DNA of 64,000 nucleotides from Nocardioides sp. GY 10113. Its GTDB lineage: Bacteria > Actinomycetota > Actinomycetes > Propionibacteriales > Nocardioidaceae. The DNA lies in contig NZ_STGK01000014.1 in the NCBI RefSeq assembly GCF_004919105.1, positions 49,790-113,789 of the forward strand. The letters run 5' to 3'. The notes below the pieces were generated by a model that saw nothing but the letters and a program-made list of their open reading frames with translations, was not told the DNA's origin and searched no databases. The position numbers and the translations under genes are program-made. Within the stretch, counting starts at the first letter, position 1. Each line of letters starts with the position of its first letter. Shown in pieces: positions 53,461 through 62,610 of this stretch.

Positions 53461-53502
53461 AGCGGCCCCGGTCGCCCGATCACTCGGGTGGCCGGGGCCG
53501 CT
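53461..53502. terminator. Terminator after the MMPL gene
   Basis: Arms AGCGGCCCCGG (53461-53471) and CCGGGGCCGCT (53492-53502) pair perfectly, with an inner CCCGA/TCGGG stem. It lies 26 bp after the MMPL stop and is followed by a family A repeat. Confidence 0.65.
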
Positions 53503-53546
53503 GGCGTTGCTGGCGTTGCTGCTGGTGGTCGCGCCGGCACCGCCTC

Positions 53547-53596
53547 GGGTCGTGTGCCTGACACCCGCCCATGCCGGGGCATCAGGCACACGACCC
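53547..53596. repeat. Family A palindromic repeat
   Basis: Perfect 15-bp arms GGGTCGTGTGCCTGA (53547-53561) and TCAGGCACACGACCC (53582-53596) enclose 20 bp. It lies between the MMPL terminator and the convergent MBL gene stop. Confidence 0.88.
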
Positions 53597-53614
53597 CTCA
53601 TCCGTGCACGAGGC

Positions 53615-54256
53615 TCAGCGCCCCAGCGCGTCGGCCTCCGCGCCGATCGTGGTGTCGTCCCCGTGGCCGGTGTGCACGACGGTGTCGGCCGGCAGGCCGA
53701 ACAGCGAGGCCCGGATCGAGGCCTCCAGGGTCGGCCGGTCGCTGAAGGACCGGCCGGTCGCGCCGGGGCCGCCGTGGAAGAGCGTGTCGCCGGTGAAGAC
53801 GCAGCCCAGGTCCTCGGCGTAGAGGCAGACCGCGCCCGGGGCGTGGCCCGGCGTGTGGATCACCCGCAGTGTGGTGCCGGCGACCTCGATGGTCTGGCCG
53901 TCGGCCAGGTCCAGGTCCCACAGGTAGCCGTCCTCGGCGTCCGGCCCGCCGTGGGTGAGCTCCCACAGCGGACGGTCGTCGGGGTGCAGCAGGATCGGCG
54001 CGCCGGAGCCGCCGTTGGCGGCCTCGCGCAGCGCCGGCGCCATCCGGCAGTGGTCGTCGTGGGCGTGGGTCAGCACGATCGCCTTGATCGTCCGCTCCCC
54101 CGCCACGGCCAGGATGTCCTCGACCGAGTGCGGGGCGTCGATGACGACGCACTCCTCGTCGTCGCCGACCACCCAGATGTTGTTGTCGACGTCGAAGGTC
54201 TCCCCGTCGAGGCTGAACGTGCCGCTGGTGACCGCGTGGTCGACGCGCACGCTCAC
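53615..54256 (-). CDS. MBL-fold metallo-hydrolase linked to mscR
   Basis: A 213-residue metallo-beta-lactamase-fold hydrolase. [16 protein letters not shown] is the metal motif H-x-H-x-[17 protein letters not shown] has the third His, [11 protein letters not shown] the bridging Asp and [12 protein letters not shown] the last His. The size and TGDTLF sequence suit a glyoxalase-II-like thioesterase. It overlaps the upstream mscR gene by 4 bp (GTGA), and the same pair exists in M. tuberculosis (Rv2259-Rv2260). It may hydrolyse the S-formylmycothiol or another product of MscR; that is inference. Confidence 0.88.
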   Translation of the reverse strand: MSVRVDHAVTSGTFSLDGETFDVDNNIWVVGDDEECVVIDAPHSVEDILAVAGERTIKAIVLTHAHDDHCRMAPALREAANGGSGAPILLHPDDRPLWELTHGGPDAEDGYLWDLDLADGQTIEVAGTTLRVIHTPGHAPGAVCLYAEDLGCVFTGDTLFHGGPGATGRSFSDRPTLEASIRASLFGLPADTVVHTGHGDDTTIGAEADALGR

Positions 54257-55365
54257 AGGACGACCACCGAGCGCAGCACGTCGCCGTGGTGCATCCGCTC
54301 GAAGGCGGCCTCGACGTCCTCGATGCCGATCTCCTCGGAGACGAAGGCGTCCAGGTCGAGCCGGCCCTGCCGGTAGAGGTCCACCAGCATCGGGAAGTCC
54401 CGGCTGGGCAGGCAGTCGCCGTACCAGCTGGACTTGAGGGCGCCGCCGCGGCCGAACACGTCGATCAGCGGCAGGTCGGGCACCTTCATGTCCGGGGTGG
54501 GCACGCCGACCAGGACCACGGTGCCGGCCAGGTCGCGGGCGTAGAAGGCCTGCTTCCAGGTCTCGGGGCGGCCGACCGCCTCGACCACCACGTCGGCGCC
54601 GTCGGCGCCGTCGTAGGTCTCCGCGCAGATCCGCTTGATCTCCTCCACCGGGTCGACCTGCGAGGAGTCGACGGTGTGGGTGGCGCCGAGCCTCGCGGCG
54701 GCCTCGAGCTTCTTCGCGTCGATGTCGACGGCGATGATCGGGCTCGCCCCGGCCAGCGCGGAGCCGGCGATCGCGGCCACGCCGACGCCGCCGCAGCCGA
54801 TCACGGCCACCGACTTGCCGCGGGTCACCGCGCCGGTGTTGATCGCGGCGCCGATGCCGGCCATCACGCCGCAGCCGAGCAGGCCGACCGCGGCCGGGCG
54901 GGCGTCAGGGTCGACCTTGGTGCACTGGCCCGCAGCGACCAGGGTCTTCTCGGCGAACGCGCCGATGCCCAGGGCCGGGGAGAGCTCGGTGCCGGCGTCG
55001 GGGCCCTCGGCGAGGGTCATCCGCTGCGTGGCATTGTGCGTGGCGAAGCAGTACTGCAGGTCACCGCGCTTGCAGGCCCGGCACTCGCCGCAGACCGCGC
55101 GCCAGTTGAGCACCACGAAGTCGCCCGGGGCGACCTCGGTGACGCCCTCGCCGACCGACTCGACGATGCCCGCGGCCTCGTGCCCGAGCAGGAACGGGAA
55201 CTCGTCGTTGATGCCGCCCTCCCGGTAGTGCAGATCGGTGTGGCAGACCCCGCACGCCTGGATCTTCACCACCGCCTCGCCCGGACCGGGGTCGGGCACG
55301 TTGATCGTGGTGAGCTCGACCGGGGCACCCTTCTCGCGCGCGACGACGGCCTTGACCTGCTGCAT
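54253..55365 (-). CDS. mscR: S-nitrosomycothiol reductase / mycothiol-dependent formaldehyde dehydrogenase
   Basis: A 370-residue zinc-dependent alcohol dehydrogenase. [15 protein letters not shown] holds the catalytic zinc Cys, GHEAAG its His, and [15 protein letters not shown] the structural zinc cysteines. [15 protein letters not shown] is the NAD site. Long stretches agree with M. tuberculosis MscR/AdhE2 (for example [24 protein letters not shown]). It oxidises S-hydroxymethyl-mycothiol and reduces S-nitrosomycothiol, so it removes formaldehyde and NO. AGGAGG lies 4 nt before the ATG. It is cotranscribed with an MBL hydrolase. Confidence 0.93.
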   Translation of the reverse strand: MQQVKAVVAREKGAPVELTTINVPDPGPGEAVVKIQACGVCHTDLHYREGGINDEFPFLLGHEAAGIVESVGEGVTEVAPGDFVVLNWRAVCGECRACKRGDLQYCFATHNATQRMTLAEGPDAGTELSPALGIGAFAEKTLVAAGQCTKVDPDARPAAVGLLGCGVMAGIGAAINTGAVTRGKSVAVIGCGGVGVAAIAGSALAGASPIIAVDIDAKKLEAAARLGATHTVDSSQVDPVEEIKRICAETYDGADGADVVVEAVGRPETWKQAFYARDLAGTVVLVGVPTPDMKVPDLPLIDVFGRGGALKSSWYGDCLPSRDFPMLVDLYRQGRLDLDAFVSEEIGIEDVEAAFERMHHGDVLRSVVVL

Positions 55366-55477
55366 GGATCCTCCTGGTGGGGTGGCGCTCGAACGAGGCG
55401 CCGAAGGGGACGGGCGGGGCAAAACTAACGATCAGAGGTTGCCTTCGGGTAAACAGTCACGCCTGGCAGTGAACTGC

Positions 55478-56545
55478 CTATCCGGCAAGCACATCGGTGA
55501 CCGGCAGGCTGGAGTCGGCCGGCAGGTCCAGCGAGGACGGCGTGCGCCCGCGAGCGACCATCGTGGAGCCGAGCGCCGCGACCATCGCGCCGTTGTCGGT
55601 GCACAGGCCCGGCCGGGGCACGCGCACCCGGATGCCGAGCTTCGCCGCCCGCTCCTCGGCCATCGCCCGCAGCCGCGAGTTCGCGGCAACGCCGCCGCCG
55701 ATCATCAGGTCCTCGATGCCCTCCGAGCGGGCGGCGTCCAACGCCTTGCGGACCAGCACGTCGCAGACCGCCTCCTGGAACGACGCGGCGACGTCGGCCA
55801 CCGGCACCGGCTCGCCGGTGCGCTCCCGCGCCTCGACCCAGCGCGCCACGGAGGTCTTGAGCCCGGAGAACGAGAAGTCGAAGCGGTGCCGCTCCAGGTC
55901 GCGGCGGCTGGTCAGGCCGCGCGGGAAGTCGATGGCGACCCGGTCGCCCTCGCGGGCGCTGCGGTCGATGTGCGGGCCGCCGGGGAACGGCAGGCCCAGC
56001 AGCCGGGCGACCTTGTCGAAGGCCTCGCCGGCCGCGTCGTCGATGGTCGCGCCCATCGGGTCCACGCCGGCGCCCTCACCGTGGTCGCCGGTGATGTCGG
56101 TGACCCTGAGCAGGCTGGAGTGGCCGCCGGAGACGAGCAGCGCCAGGCACGGCTCGGGCAGCGGACCGTGCTCCAGCTGGTCGACCGCCACGTGCGAGGC
56201 CAGGTGGTTGACGCCGTAGAGCGGCTTGCCCAGACCCAGCGCCAGCGCCTTCGCGCTGGCCACGCCGACCAGCAGCGCGCCGGCGAGGCCCGGACCGTGG
56301 GTGACCGCGATCGCGTCCACGTCCTTGAGGGTGATCCCGGCGGTCTCGCAGGCGCGGTCGATGGTGGGGACCATCGCCTCCAGGTGCGCCCGGCTGGCCA
56401 CCTCCGGCACCACGCCGCCGAACCGGGCGTGCTCCTCCACGCTGCTGGCCACCGCGTCGGCGAGCAGGGTGTGGCCGCGCACGATGCCGACGCCGGTCTC
56501 GTCGCAGGACGTCTCGATGCCGAGCACCAGCGGTTCCTCGCGCAT
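55478..56545 (-). CDS. tsaD: tRNA N6-adenosine threonylcarbamoyltransferase TsaD
   Basis: A 355-residue Kae1/Qri7 protein, the catalytic subunit for t6A37 modification of ANN-reading tRNAs. [15 protein letters not shown] opens the ASKHA fold, [10 protein letters not shown] and VNHLASHVA give metal-binding His residues, and [35 protein letters not shown] and [12 protein letters not shown] match family blocks. GGAGG lies 7 nt before the ATG, inside the end of rimI. The order tsaD-rimI-tsaB-tsaE-alr is that of M. tuberculosis Rv3419c-Rv3423c, with all t6A partners together. Confidence 0.96.
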   Translation of the reverse strand: MREEPLVLGIETSCDETGVGIVRGHTLLADAVASSVEEHARFGGVVPEVASRAHLEAMVPTIDRACETAGITLKDVDAIAVTHGPGLAGALLVGVASAKALALGLGKPLYGVNHLASHVAVDQLEHGPLPEPCLALLVSGGHSSLLRVTDITGDHGEGAGVDPMGATIDDAAGEAFDKVARLLGLPFPGGPHIDRSAREGDRVAIDFPRGLTSRRDLERHRFDFSFSGLKTSVARWVEARERTGEPVPVADVAASFQEAVCDVLVRKALDAARSEGIEDLMIGGGVAANSRLRAMAEERAAKLGIRVRVPRPGLCTDNGAMVAALGSTMVARGRTPSSLDLPADSSLPVTDVLAG

Positions 56546-56547
56546 GC

Positions 56548-57063
56548 TCAGACCTCCATTCTGTTCGCGGTCGCGTCGCCGCCGATCGGGTTCAGGTGGC
56601 GCTCCAGGATCACCGCGGTGGCGCCGTCGCGGTAGTAGCGCGGGCGCCGGGCGATCTCCACGAAGCCCTCGCCCAGGTAGAGCGCGAGCGCCGGGCGGTT
56701 GTCCTCCCGGACCTCGAGCAGCAGGCGGGTGGCGCCGGCTCCCTTCGCCAGGTCCCGTACGCCGTCCAGCAGCCGCCGCGCCAGGCCCTCGCGGCGCTGC
56801 GCCGGCGCGGTCACGATCCTCTGCAGCTCGGCGTCGTCACCGACGACGCTGACCACCGCGTAGGCGCGCACGTCCGGGACGCCGTCGGGGCCCGACCGGT
56901 CGGCCACCAGGTAGCTGACGGTCGGCACCCCGCCACCGAGGCCGTCGGCGACGAGGTTGCGCGACCAGGAGTCGGCACCGAACCCCTCGTCCTCCAGGGC
57001 GACGACAGCGTCGAGGTCGCTCACCTCGCCCGGGCGCACCCGGACCGGGTCCCCGAGACCCAT
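56548..57063 (-). CDS. rimI: Ribosomal-protein-alanine N-acetyltransferase RimI-like
   Basis: A 171-residue GNAT protein. [21 protein letters not shown] carries the acetyl-CoA motif R-x-[25 protein letters not shown] the family block E-V-R-x2-N-x2-A and [14 protein letters not shown] the C-terminal strand. RimI proteins next to tsaB and tsaD acetylate the N-terminus of ribosomal protein S18 or other proteins. The ATG at 57063 shares a base with the tsaB stop (TGATG), showing translational coupling. Confidence 0.92.
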   Translation of the reverse strand: MGLGDPVRVRPGEVSDLDAVVALEDEGFGADSWSRNLVADGLGGGVPTVSYLVADRSGPDGVPDVRAYAVVSVVGDDAELQRIVTAPAQRREGLARRLLDGVRDLAKGAGATRLLLEVREDNRPALALYLGEGFVEIARRPRYYRDGATAVILERHLNPIGGDATANRMEV

Positions 57064-57713
57064 CACGAGACCGGCTTCGGCGAGCGCGGGATCTCCGCGT
57101 CCGGGCGGCGCAGGTAGAGCGGCTCCGGGTCGAGGAGCTCGACCAGCCAGCCGGCGACGGCACGCGCCAGGAAGCCCGCCGAGGGGCGCAGCGGGGGGCG
57201 GGCCCCGGGGAACGCGTCCGGGTAGAGCGCCCCGCCCTCCCCCACGACCGGCAGGTCGCTGGCGACCGCGGCGGGCCGGTCCACCACGGGCCCCTCGACG
57301 CGGCGGCCGCGCTCGTCGTACGAGGCCAGGTAGACCTCCTTACGCCGGGCGTCGGTGGCCACCAGGAACGGCCCCTCGACGGCGCCGGTCGCCATGCCGT
57401 TCGCGATGGCCTCGGCGGCCAGGACGTCGAGGGAGCAGACGCCGTGCACGGGGATGCCCAGGACGTGGCCGAGGGTGCGCGCGGTGACCAGCCCGACCCG
57501 TAGGCCGGTGAACGGCCCCGGCCCGGCGCCGACCGCGATCGCCGTCAGGTCGCCGGGGGCGACGCCGCCTTGCGCCAGCGCCCGTTCGATGAGCGGCGCC
57601 AGCTGCTCACCGTGGCGCATGGCCTGGTCGGAGGTGAGCTCGACGGTCACCTCGTTGCCGTCGTGGAGGGCTACGGTCACCGTCGGTGAGGCGGTGTCGA
57701 ACGCGAGCAGCAC
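57063..57713 (-). CDS. tsaB: tRNA threonylcarbamoyladenosine biosynthesis protein TsaB
   Basis: A 216-residue ASKHA-fold protein that is the scaffold partner of TsaD. LLAFDTASPTVTVAL replaces the catalytic N-terminus, AVGAGPGPFTGLRVGLVTARTLG is the conserved TsaB block, and FLVATDARRKEVYLASY the second half. The start is a GTG. It lies between tsaE and rimI in the t6A operon. Confidence 0.94.
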   Translation of the reverse strand: MLLAFDTASPTVTVALHDGNEVTVELTSDQAMRHGEQLAPLIERALAQGGVAPGDLTAIAVGAGPGPFTGLRVGLVTARTLGHVLGIPVHGVCSLDVLAAEAIANGMATGAVEGPFLVATDARRKEVYLASYDERGRRVEGPVVDRPAAVASDLPVVGEGGALYPDAFPGARPPLRPSAGFLARAVAGWLVELLDPEPLYLRRPDAEIPRSPKPVS

Positions 57714-57759
57714 TCGACGAGCCTAGGGCATCGCCCCAGCATCCCTCCCCGGCAGTCGC

Positions 57760-58803
57760 CTAGCGCATCGGCAGCCGGGCACCCACCCACCGGGCACCGG
57801 CGCGGACCACCTCGACGACCCGCGGGTCGTCGTCGGGGTCGGCGTCGGGCGCGGCCAGCTCGCGCAGGATCCGGACCTGCAACGGGGAGTCGGTGAGCGC
57901 CTCGGCGAGTCCCTCACCCCACTCCACGACGGTGACGGCCTGGTCGAGGTCGGTGTCCAGGTCGAGGTCGTCGAGCTCGGCGGACCCGTGCAGGCGGTAG
58001 GCATCGACATGGACCAGCGCCGGCCCGCTGTTGAGCGACGGGTGCACCCGTGCGATCACGAACGTCGGCGAGGTCACCCCGCCGCGCACCCCCAGCCCCG
58101 CCCCCAGGCCCTGGGTGAAGGTGGTCTTGCCCGCCCCGAGCTCTCCGGTCAGGACCAGTACGTCGCCGGCGCGCAGCACGGTCGCCAGTCGCTCCGCGAG
58201 CTCGCGCATCGCCTCCGCGGTGGGCACCTCGTAGCGACGCGGGACGGGCCGCGACAGCTCGACGTACGGCGTGTGCCGGCCGGTCTCCACGAAGCCCTGC
58301 TCGCGCCAGAAGCCGATGGTGGCCGGCAGCTCCTCGCGGGCGAGCACGACCAACCGGTCCGCCTTCGGCAGGTGCCGAGCGACGTGCTCGACGGCCGCGG
58401 CGACCAGCCGGCGTGCCACGCCCCTGCCCTGCGCGGCGGGGGCGACCCCGAACCGGCGCAGGTAGACGGCGGCGTGGTCGGGCTCCTCGCCGGGCTCGCC
58501 CTCCGGGTCGAAGACCACCGCGGCGACCGGGTGGCCGTCGACCTCGGCGACCATGCCTCCGGTGTGGGACAGCTTGGTCGTCAGCGAGTCGATGTCCTCG
58601 CTGAGCGCGTCGGTGGGCGGGTCCAGCGGCACGCGGTCGGCGAAGGCGGCGCGGACCACCGCGAGCACCGCGCCCGCGGCCTCGGGGCCGACCGCACGGA
58701 TCGTCAGCTCCTCGGCGCCGGTCGTGCCGGTCGTGCCGGTCGTGCCGGTCGCGCCGGCGCCCTCCGCCGGGTCGCCGTGGCGCCCGGTCTCCGTCGTGCT
58801 CAT
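57760..58803 (-). CDS. tsaE: GNAT acetyltransferase-TsaE fusion protein
   Basis: A 347-residue protein of two enzymes in one chain. Residues 32-185 form a GNAT domain with APAAQGRGVARRLVAAAVEH (acetyl-CoA motif Q-G-R-G-V-A at 125-130). Residues 190-325 are TsaE, the ATPase of t6A synthesis, with Walker A GELGAGKTT (220-228) and the TSPTFVIARVH and VVEWGEGLAEAL motifs. M. tuberculosis TsaE (Rv3422c, 168 residues) lacks the GNAT part. The N-terminus includes a TTG tripeptide repeat from a 9-bp tandem repeat. The ATG overlaps the hydrolase stop by 4 bp. The acetyl acceptor is unknown. Confidence 0.92.
   Translation of the reverse strand: MSTTETGRHGDPAEGAGATGTTGTTGTTGAEELTIRAVGPEAAGAVLAVVRAAFADRVPLDPPTDALSEDIDSLTTKLSHTGGMVAEVDGHPVAAVVFDPEGEPGEEPDHAAVYLRRFGVAPAAQGRGVARRLVAAAVEHVARHLPKADRLVVLAREELPATIGFWREQGFVETGRHTPYVELSRPVPRRYEVPTAEAMRELAERLATVLRAGDVLVLTGELGAGKTTFTQGLGAGLGVRGGVTSPTFVIARVHPSLNSGPALVHVDAYRLHGSAELDDLDLDTDLDQAVTVVEWGEGLAEALTDSPLQVRILRELAAPDADPDDDPRVVEVVRAGARWVGARLPMR
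58717..58757. repeat. 9-bp tandem repeat in the GNAT-TsaE N-terminus
   Basis: GGTCGTGCC-type units of 9 bp are repeated about four times, in frame, coding for consecutive Thr-Thr-Gly tripeptides ahead of the GNAT domain. In-frame slippage would alter only linker length. Confidence 0.8.
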
Positions 58804-59882
58804 CGGGATCGGACCGCCGTGGCCGCGGTGATCAGCTGGTCCAGCTCGGCGTTGACCAGGTCGTGGCACTCCAGGATCACCATGTGGCCGGCGCCCTCGC
58901 ACTCCAGCAGCCGCGATCCGGGGATCCGGCTGTGCAGCTTGCGGGCGTGGCCGATGGAGGTCAGCCGGTCGGCGGTGCCGCCGATGATCGAGGTGGGCAC
59001 GTTCCCGAACAGCTCGATCAGGTGGAACTTGTCCAGCCCGGCGAAGTGCGGGAAGAAGTCGGCGATCACCTCGAACGAGGTGGCCGAGAGCATGTCGTCG
59101 ACGAACTCGACGTACCCCCGGGGGACCTCCTTGCCGAAGGCGAGCCGGTCCGTGGCCACGGTGGCGACCGCCCGACCGAGCCGACGCAGGCCGTCGATGT
59201 GTCGGTGACGGCGGTGCAGGGTGCTGACGGCGCGGTGGCTGAACGGGCCGGCGAGCTTGGCCGGCACCAGCGGCAGCAGCATCCGGCTCGGGTCCAGACC
59301 GCCGGCGGTGGTGGCGATCAGGCCGACCCCGACGACCTTGTCACCGATCATCTCTGGGTACTGCTCGGCGAGCGCGATGATCGACATCCCGCCCATCGAG
59401 TGCCCGACGAGCACCACCGGGCCGTCCGGCACGGCGGCGTCGATCACGGCCTTGAGGTCACGGCCGAGCTGGTCGATCGTGGCGTTCTCCCGTGAGGACT
59501 TGCCCGAGCGGCCGTGGGAGCGCTGGTCGTAGAAGACGGCGCGGACCAGGCCGCGGTACGCCGCGCGCTGGAAGTGCCAGCAGTCCATCTGCAGGCAGAA
59601 CCCGTGCACGAAGAGCACGGTCACCGGCGGTGTGCTCGAACGGCTGCGCCGGAACAGCCCGGTGGCGATCTCCTCGCCGAGCTCGTCGACCTCCACCCGC
59701 AACGGGACGCCGTCGTCGGCGATCACCGTCATCGGCTCCGAGCGCAGCTCGCCGAACGACAGGTCCTCGCCCGCGCGGCGGCTGATCTGGCGCTGCTCCC
59801 GGGCGATGCCCAGCGCGGTGCCGACGGCGGCCACGCCCAGGGCGCCCGCCATCGAGGTGAGGAACCGGCCACGGGCGCTCAC
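58800..59882 (-). CDS. Alpha/beta hydrolase with N-terminal hydrophobic segment
   Basis: A 360-residue alpha/beta hydrolase. A weakly hydrophobic N-terminal stretch (MAGALGVAAVGTALG) could be a membrane anchor. VLFVHGFCLQMDCWHFQ is the oxyanion region, YDQRSHGRSGKS follows, VVLVGHSMGGMSIIAL holds the nucleophile Ser, and ECEGAGHMVILE the catalytic His. The GTG at 59882 overlaps the alr stop by 4 bp. It lies between alr and tsaE, which are adjacent in M. tuberculosis. Hydrolase activity on a lipid or ester is likely; the substrate is unknown. Confidence 0.88.
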   Translation of the reverse strand: MSARGRFLTSMAGALGVAAVGTALGIAREQRQISRRAGEDLSFGELRSEPMTVIADDGVPLRVEVDELGEEIATGLFRRSRSSTPPVTVLFVHGFCLQMDCWHFQRAAYRGLVRAVFYDQRSHGRSGKSSRENATIDQLGRDLKAVIDAAVPDGPVVLVGHSMGGMSIIALAEQYPEMIGDKVVGVGLIATTAGGLDPSRMLLPLVPAKLAGPFSHRAVSTLHRRHRHIDGLRRLGRAVATVATDRLAFGKEVPRGYVEFVDDMLSATSFEVIADFFPHFAGLDKFHLIELFGNVPTSIIGGTADRLTSIGHARKLHSRIPGSRLLECEGAGHMVILECHDLVNAELDQLITAATAVRSR

Positions 59883-61078
59883 GGCGTGCTCCCGTCCGGG
59901 CCGGGGCCCCCGACGTCGCCGCCGTCGTGGTGCGTCCGGGACATGCGTCCTCCGATCCGGGTCACGATCTCGTAGTTGATGGTGCCGCACGCCTCGGCCC
60001 AGTCCTGCGCGGTCGGCTCGCCGTCGTCGCCGGGTCCGAACAGCACCGCGTCGGCACCGACCGGCGGCCGGTCCCCGTCGAGGTCGACGACGAACTGGTC
60101 CATGCAGACCCGCCCGCGGATCGGACGTCGGCGTCCGGCGACCAGGACCTCGGCGGCGGTGGCGGGGTCCGCGGAGGAGGCGTGCCGCGGGATGCCGTCA
60201 CCGTAGCCCAACGGCACGAGGCCGAGGGTGGTCTCGCGCCGTGCCCGCCAGAGGTGGCCGTAGGAGACACCCGCGCCGGGCGCGGCGTCCTTGACCATCA
60301 CCAGCGGGGCGCGGACCGTCATCGCGGGCCGCAGCCCGAGGTCCGGGGTGTTCCCGGGCGCCGGGTCGAGGCCGTAGAGGGCGATCCCGCAGCGCACCGC
60401 GTCGAACCGCGCCGAGGGGCGCAGGATCGCGGCCGCCGAGTTGGCCAGGTGGCAGATCTCGGGCGTCAGGCCGGCGGCCCGCGCCGCCGTGATCGCCTCG
60501 CGGAACGAGGCCTCCTGGGCGTCGTTGGCCGGGTGCTCGGGGTCGTCGGAGCACGCCAGGTGGGACCACACGCCGGTGATCCGCCACGAGCCCTCCCGCT
60601 CGCCCCGGCGGGCGCGCTCGAAGAGCTCCGCCCACTCGCTGCGCGGTGCCCCACCGCGGGAGAGGCCGGTGTCCACCTTCAGCTGGACCCGCGCCCGGCC
60701 GTCACCCGCGCCCGCACCGGTCAGCGTGGCGGCGGCCTCCGCGATCTCGTCCAGCTCGGCGACCGAGTACGCCGTGACGTCGAGGGAGGCCCGCAGGCAC
60801 GCCTTGTAGTCGGTGTCGGGCGTGGTGAGCCAGCACAGGATGCGGCCCGGGAGTCCCGCCTCGCGCAGCGCCAGCGCCTCCTCGGGCGTGGCCACCGCGA
60901 GCCAGTCCGCTCCTCCGGCCAGGGCCGCGTGGGCCGACTCGACCATCCCGTGCCCGTAGCCGTCCGCCTTGACCACGGCGATCAGCGGCACCCCGGCATG
61001 GGCACGCAGCAGGCGCGCGTTGGCCCGGATCGCGCCGACATCGACGCGGATCTCCGGGTGGCCCGGGGTGGGGTTCAT
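59879..61078 (-). CDS. alr: Alanine racemase
   Basis: A 399-residue PLP racemase that makes D-alanine for peptidoglycan. The PLP lysine is Lys37 in AVVKADGYGHG. VDTGLSRGG and WSHLACSDDPEHP are conserved barrel motifs, GAGVSYGHLWRA contains the second catalytic Tyr and RGRVCMDQFVVDL the C-terminal domain block. The length is normal. The ATG at 61078 overlaps the upstream NAD(P)HX gene by 4 bp. Confidence 0.95.
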   Translation of the reverse strand: MNPTPGHPEIRVDVGAIRANARLLRAHAGVPLIAVVKADGYGHGMVESAHAALAGGADWLAVATPEEALALREAGLPGRILCWLTTPDTDYKACLRASLDVTAYSVAELDEIAEAAATLTGAGAGDGRARVQLKVDTGLSRGGAPRSEWAELFERARRGEREGSWRITGVWSHLACSDDPEHPANDAQEASFREAITAARAAGLTPEICHLANSAAAILRPSARFDAVRCGIALYGLDPAPGNTPDLGLRPAMTVRAPLVMVKDAAPGAGVSYGHLWRARRETTLGLVPLGYGDGIPRHASSADPATAAEVLVAGRRRPIRGRVCMDQFVVDLDGDRPPVGADAVLFGPGDDGEPTAQDWAEACGTINYEIVTRIGGRMSRTHHDGGDVGGPGPDGSTP

Positions 61079-62577
61079 GCCATCGATTCTCCCATCACTC
61101 GCCCGATCAGGGCCGGCAGCCCCGCGGCGACGTCGCCGGCGCGTATCGGCCCGCGGCCCGCGGCGAGGGTCGCGGCGGCACCGTGCAGCCACGATCCGAC
61201 GGCCGCCGCGTCGAACGGATCCAGCCCCGCGGCGAGCAGCGCACCGATCACCCCGCCGAGCACGTCGCCCGCGCCGGCCGTGGCCAGCCACGGCGTGCCG
61301 GTGGTGGTCACCGCGGTCCGCCCGTCGGGCCGGCAGACGAGGGTGTGGTGGCCCTTGAGCAGCACGACGGCGTCGTACTCGCGTGCCGCGCGGCGGGCGT
61401 GCGCCAACGGCCGCGCCTCGACCCGCGCGCGGTCGACGCCGAGCATCCGGGCCAGCTCACCGGCGTGCGGGGTGAGCACCGCGCGCCGTGGCCCGGGGCG
61501 GCCGTGGACCAGGTCGGCCAGGTCGGGCAGCGCCAGCGCATCCGCGTCGACCAGGACCGGTACGTTGTCGGCCAGCGCCTCCTCCAGCGCGGCCCGCGCC
61601 CCCTCGTCGCTGCCGGAGCCGACCACCCAGGCCTGGACACGACCGTCGCCGACCACCTCGGGATGGTCGGCCTGGACCGCGGCGCGCACGCTGGCGTCGC
61701 CGACGTACCGGACCATGCCGACCAGGCCGCAGGAGGCGCCGGCGACGCTGAGTCGAGCGGCCCCGGGGTAGGTCGCCGAGCCGGCGCGGACGCCGACCAC
61801 GCCGCGGGAGTACTTGTGCGCGTCGGGGGCCGGGCGCGGCAGCAGCGCGGCGACATCCGCCGGCTGCAGCGCGGTCACGTCGGCCGGGCGGTCGGCGAGG
61901 TCACCGTCGGGGCCGGTGTCGAGTCCGATGTCGAGTCCGATGTCGACCAGGTGCAGCGCGCCGGCGGCGTGGGCCGCGGGATCGACCAGGTGCGCCACCT
62001 TGTGGGTGCCGAAGGTGACGGTGAGGTCGGCGACCACGTGCGGCCCGTCGACCTCGCCGGTGTCCACGTCCACCCCCGAGGGCACGTCGACCGCCACCAC
62101 CGGGACCCCCTGGAGGGCGGCCAGGGCGGCGACGGCGTTGGCGCGGAGGCCGGGGCGCCCGCCGATGCCGACGATGCCGTCGACCACGACGTCGGGGGTA
62201 CTGGGGCTGGCGCTGGGGCTCGGGCTGGCGCTGGGGCTCGTGCTCGTGCGGGGTGGGCCGTCGCTGGCGTCGACCAGGCGTCCGCCGGCCGCCCGCAGGG
62301 CGTCGCCGCCCGCGGGGTGGGCCTGGGCCGCCAGCAGCCAGGCCTCGACGGCTGCGCCGCGCCGGGCGAGCTGCGCTCCGGCGTACAGGGCATCGCCGCC
62401 GTTGTCGCCGGGACCGACCAGCAGCACGACCCGGCGTCCGTACACCCCACCGAGGAGGCCGGCCACCGCGTGCGCCAGTCCGGTGGCCGCGCGCTGCATC
62501 AGCGTGCCCTCGGGCAGACGAGCCATCAGCGCCTGCTCGGCGGCGCGGACCTGCTCCACGGTGTGCGCACGGATCAC
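61075..62577 (-). CDS. nnrD: Bifunctional NAD(P)HX epimerase / ADP-dependent dehydratase
   Basis: A 500-residue repair enzyme. The N-terminal half is the YjeF_N epimerase (LVGPGDNGGDALYAG); the C-terminal half is the ribokinase-like dehydratase (VLTPHAGELARMLG, LLKGHHTLVC, GTPWLATAGAGDVLGGVIGALLAAG). Together they restore NADHX and NADPHX to NAD(P)H. A low-complexity Ser/Pro/Ala segment near residues 111-127 and a DIGLDIGLDTG repeat sit in or beside the epimerase half. The GTG at 62577 is probable; one at 62586 is possible. The gene heads the chain of overlapping minus-strand genes down to tsaD and lies next to a repeat cluster. Confidence 0.92.
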   Translation of the reverse strand: MIRAHTVEQVRAAEQALMARLPEGTLMQRAATGLAHAVAGLLGGVYGRRVVLLVGPGDNGGDALYAGAQLARRGAAVEAWLLAAQAHPAGGDALRAAGGRLVDASDGPPRTSTSPSASPSPSASPSTPDVVVDGIVGIGGRPGLRANAVAALAALQGVPVVAVDVPSGVDVDTGEVDGPHVVADLTVTFGTHKVAHLVDPAAHAAGALHLVDIGLDIGLDTGPDGDLADRPADVTALQPADVAALLPRPAPDAHKYSRGVVGVRAGSATYPGAARLSVAGASCGLVGMVRYVGDASVRAAVQADHPEVVGDGRVQAWVVGSGSDEGARAALEEALADNVPVLVDADALALPDLADLVHGRPGPRRAVLTPHAGELARMLGVDRARVEARPLAHARRAAREYDAVVLLKGHHTLVCRPDGRTAVTTTGTPWLATAGAGDVLGGVIGALLAAGLDPFDAAAVGSWLHGAAATLAAGRGPIRAGDVAAGLPALIGRVMGESMA

Positions 62578-62610
62578 GGGCGCCACGGTAGTCGGGTCGG
62601 GAGGGGTGCG

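Noticed and set aside
55421..55430. TAGTTT as an mscR -10 element
   Set aside because: It fits TANNNT on the minus strand but has no acceptable -35 and such hexamers are expected by chance.
55440..55480. Small hairpin GGCAG/CTGCC at the tsaD end
   Set aside because: Only a 5-bp stem that overlaps the stop codon; too weak to call a terminator.
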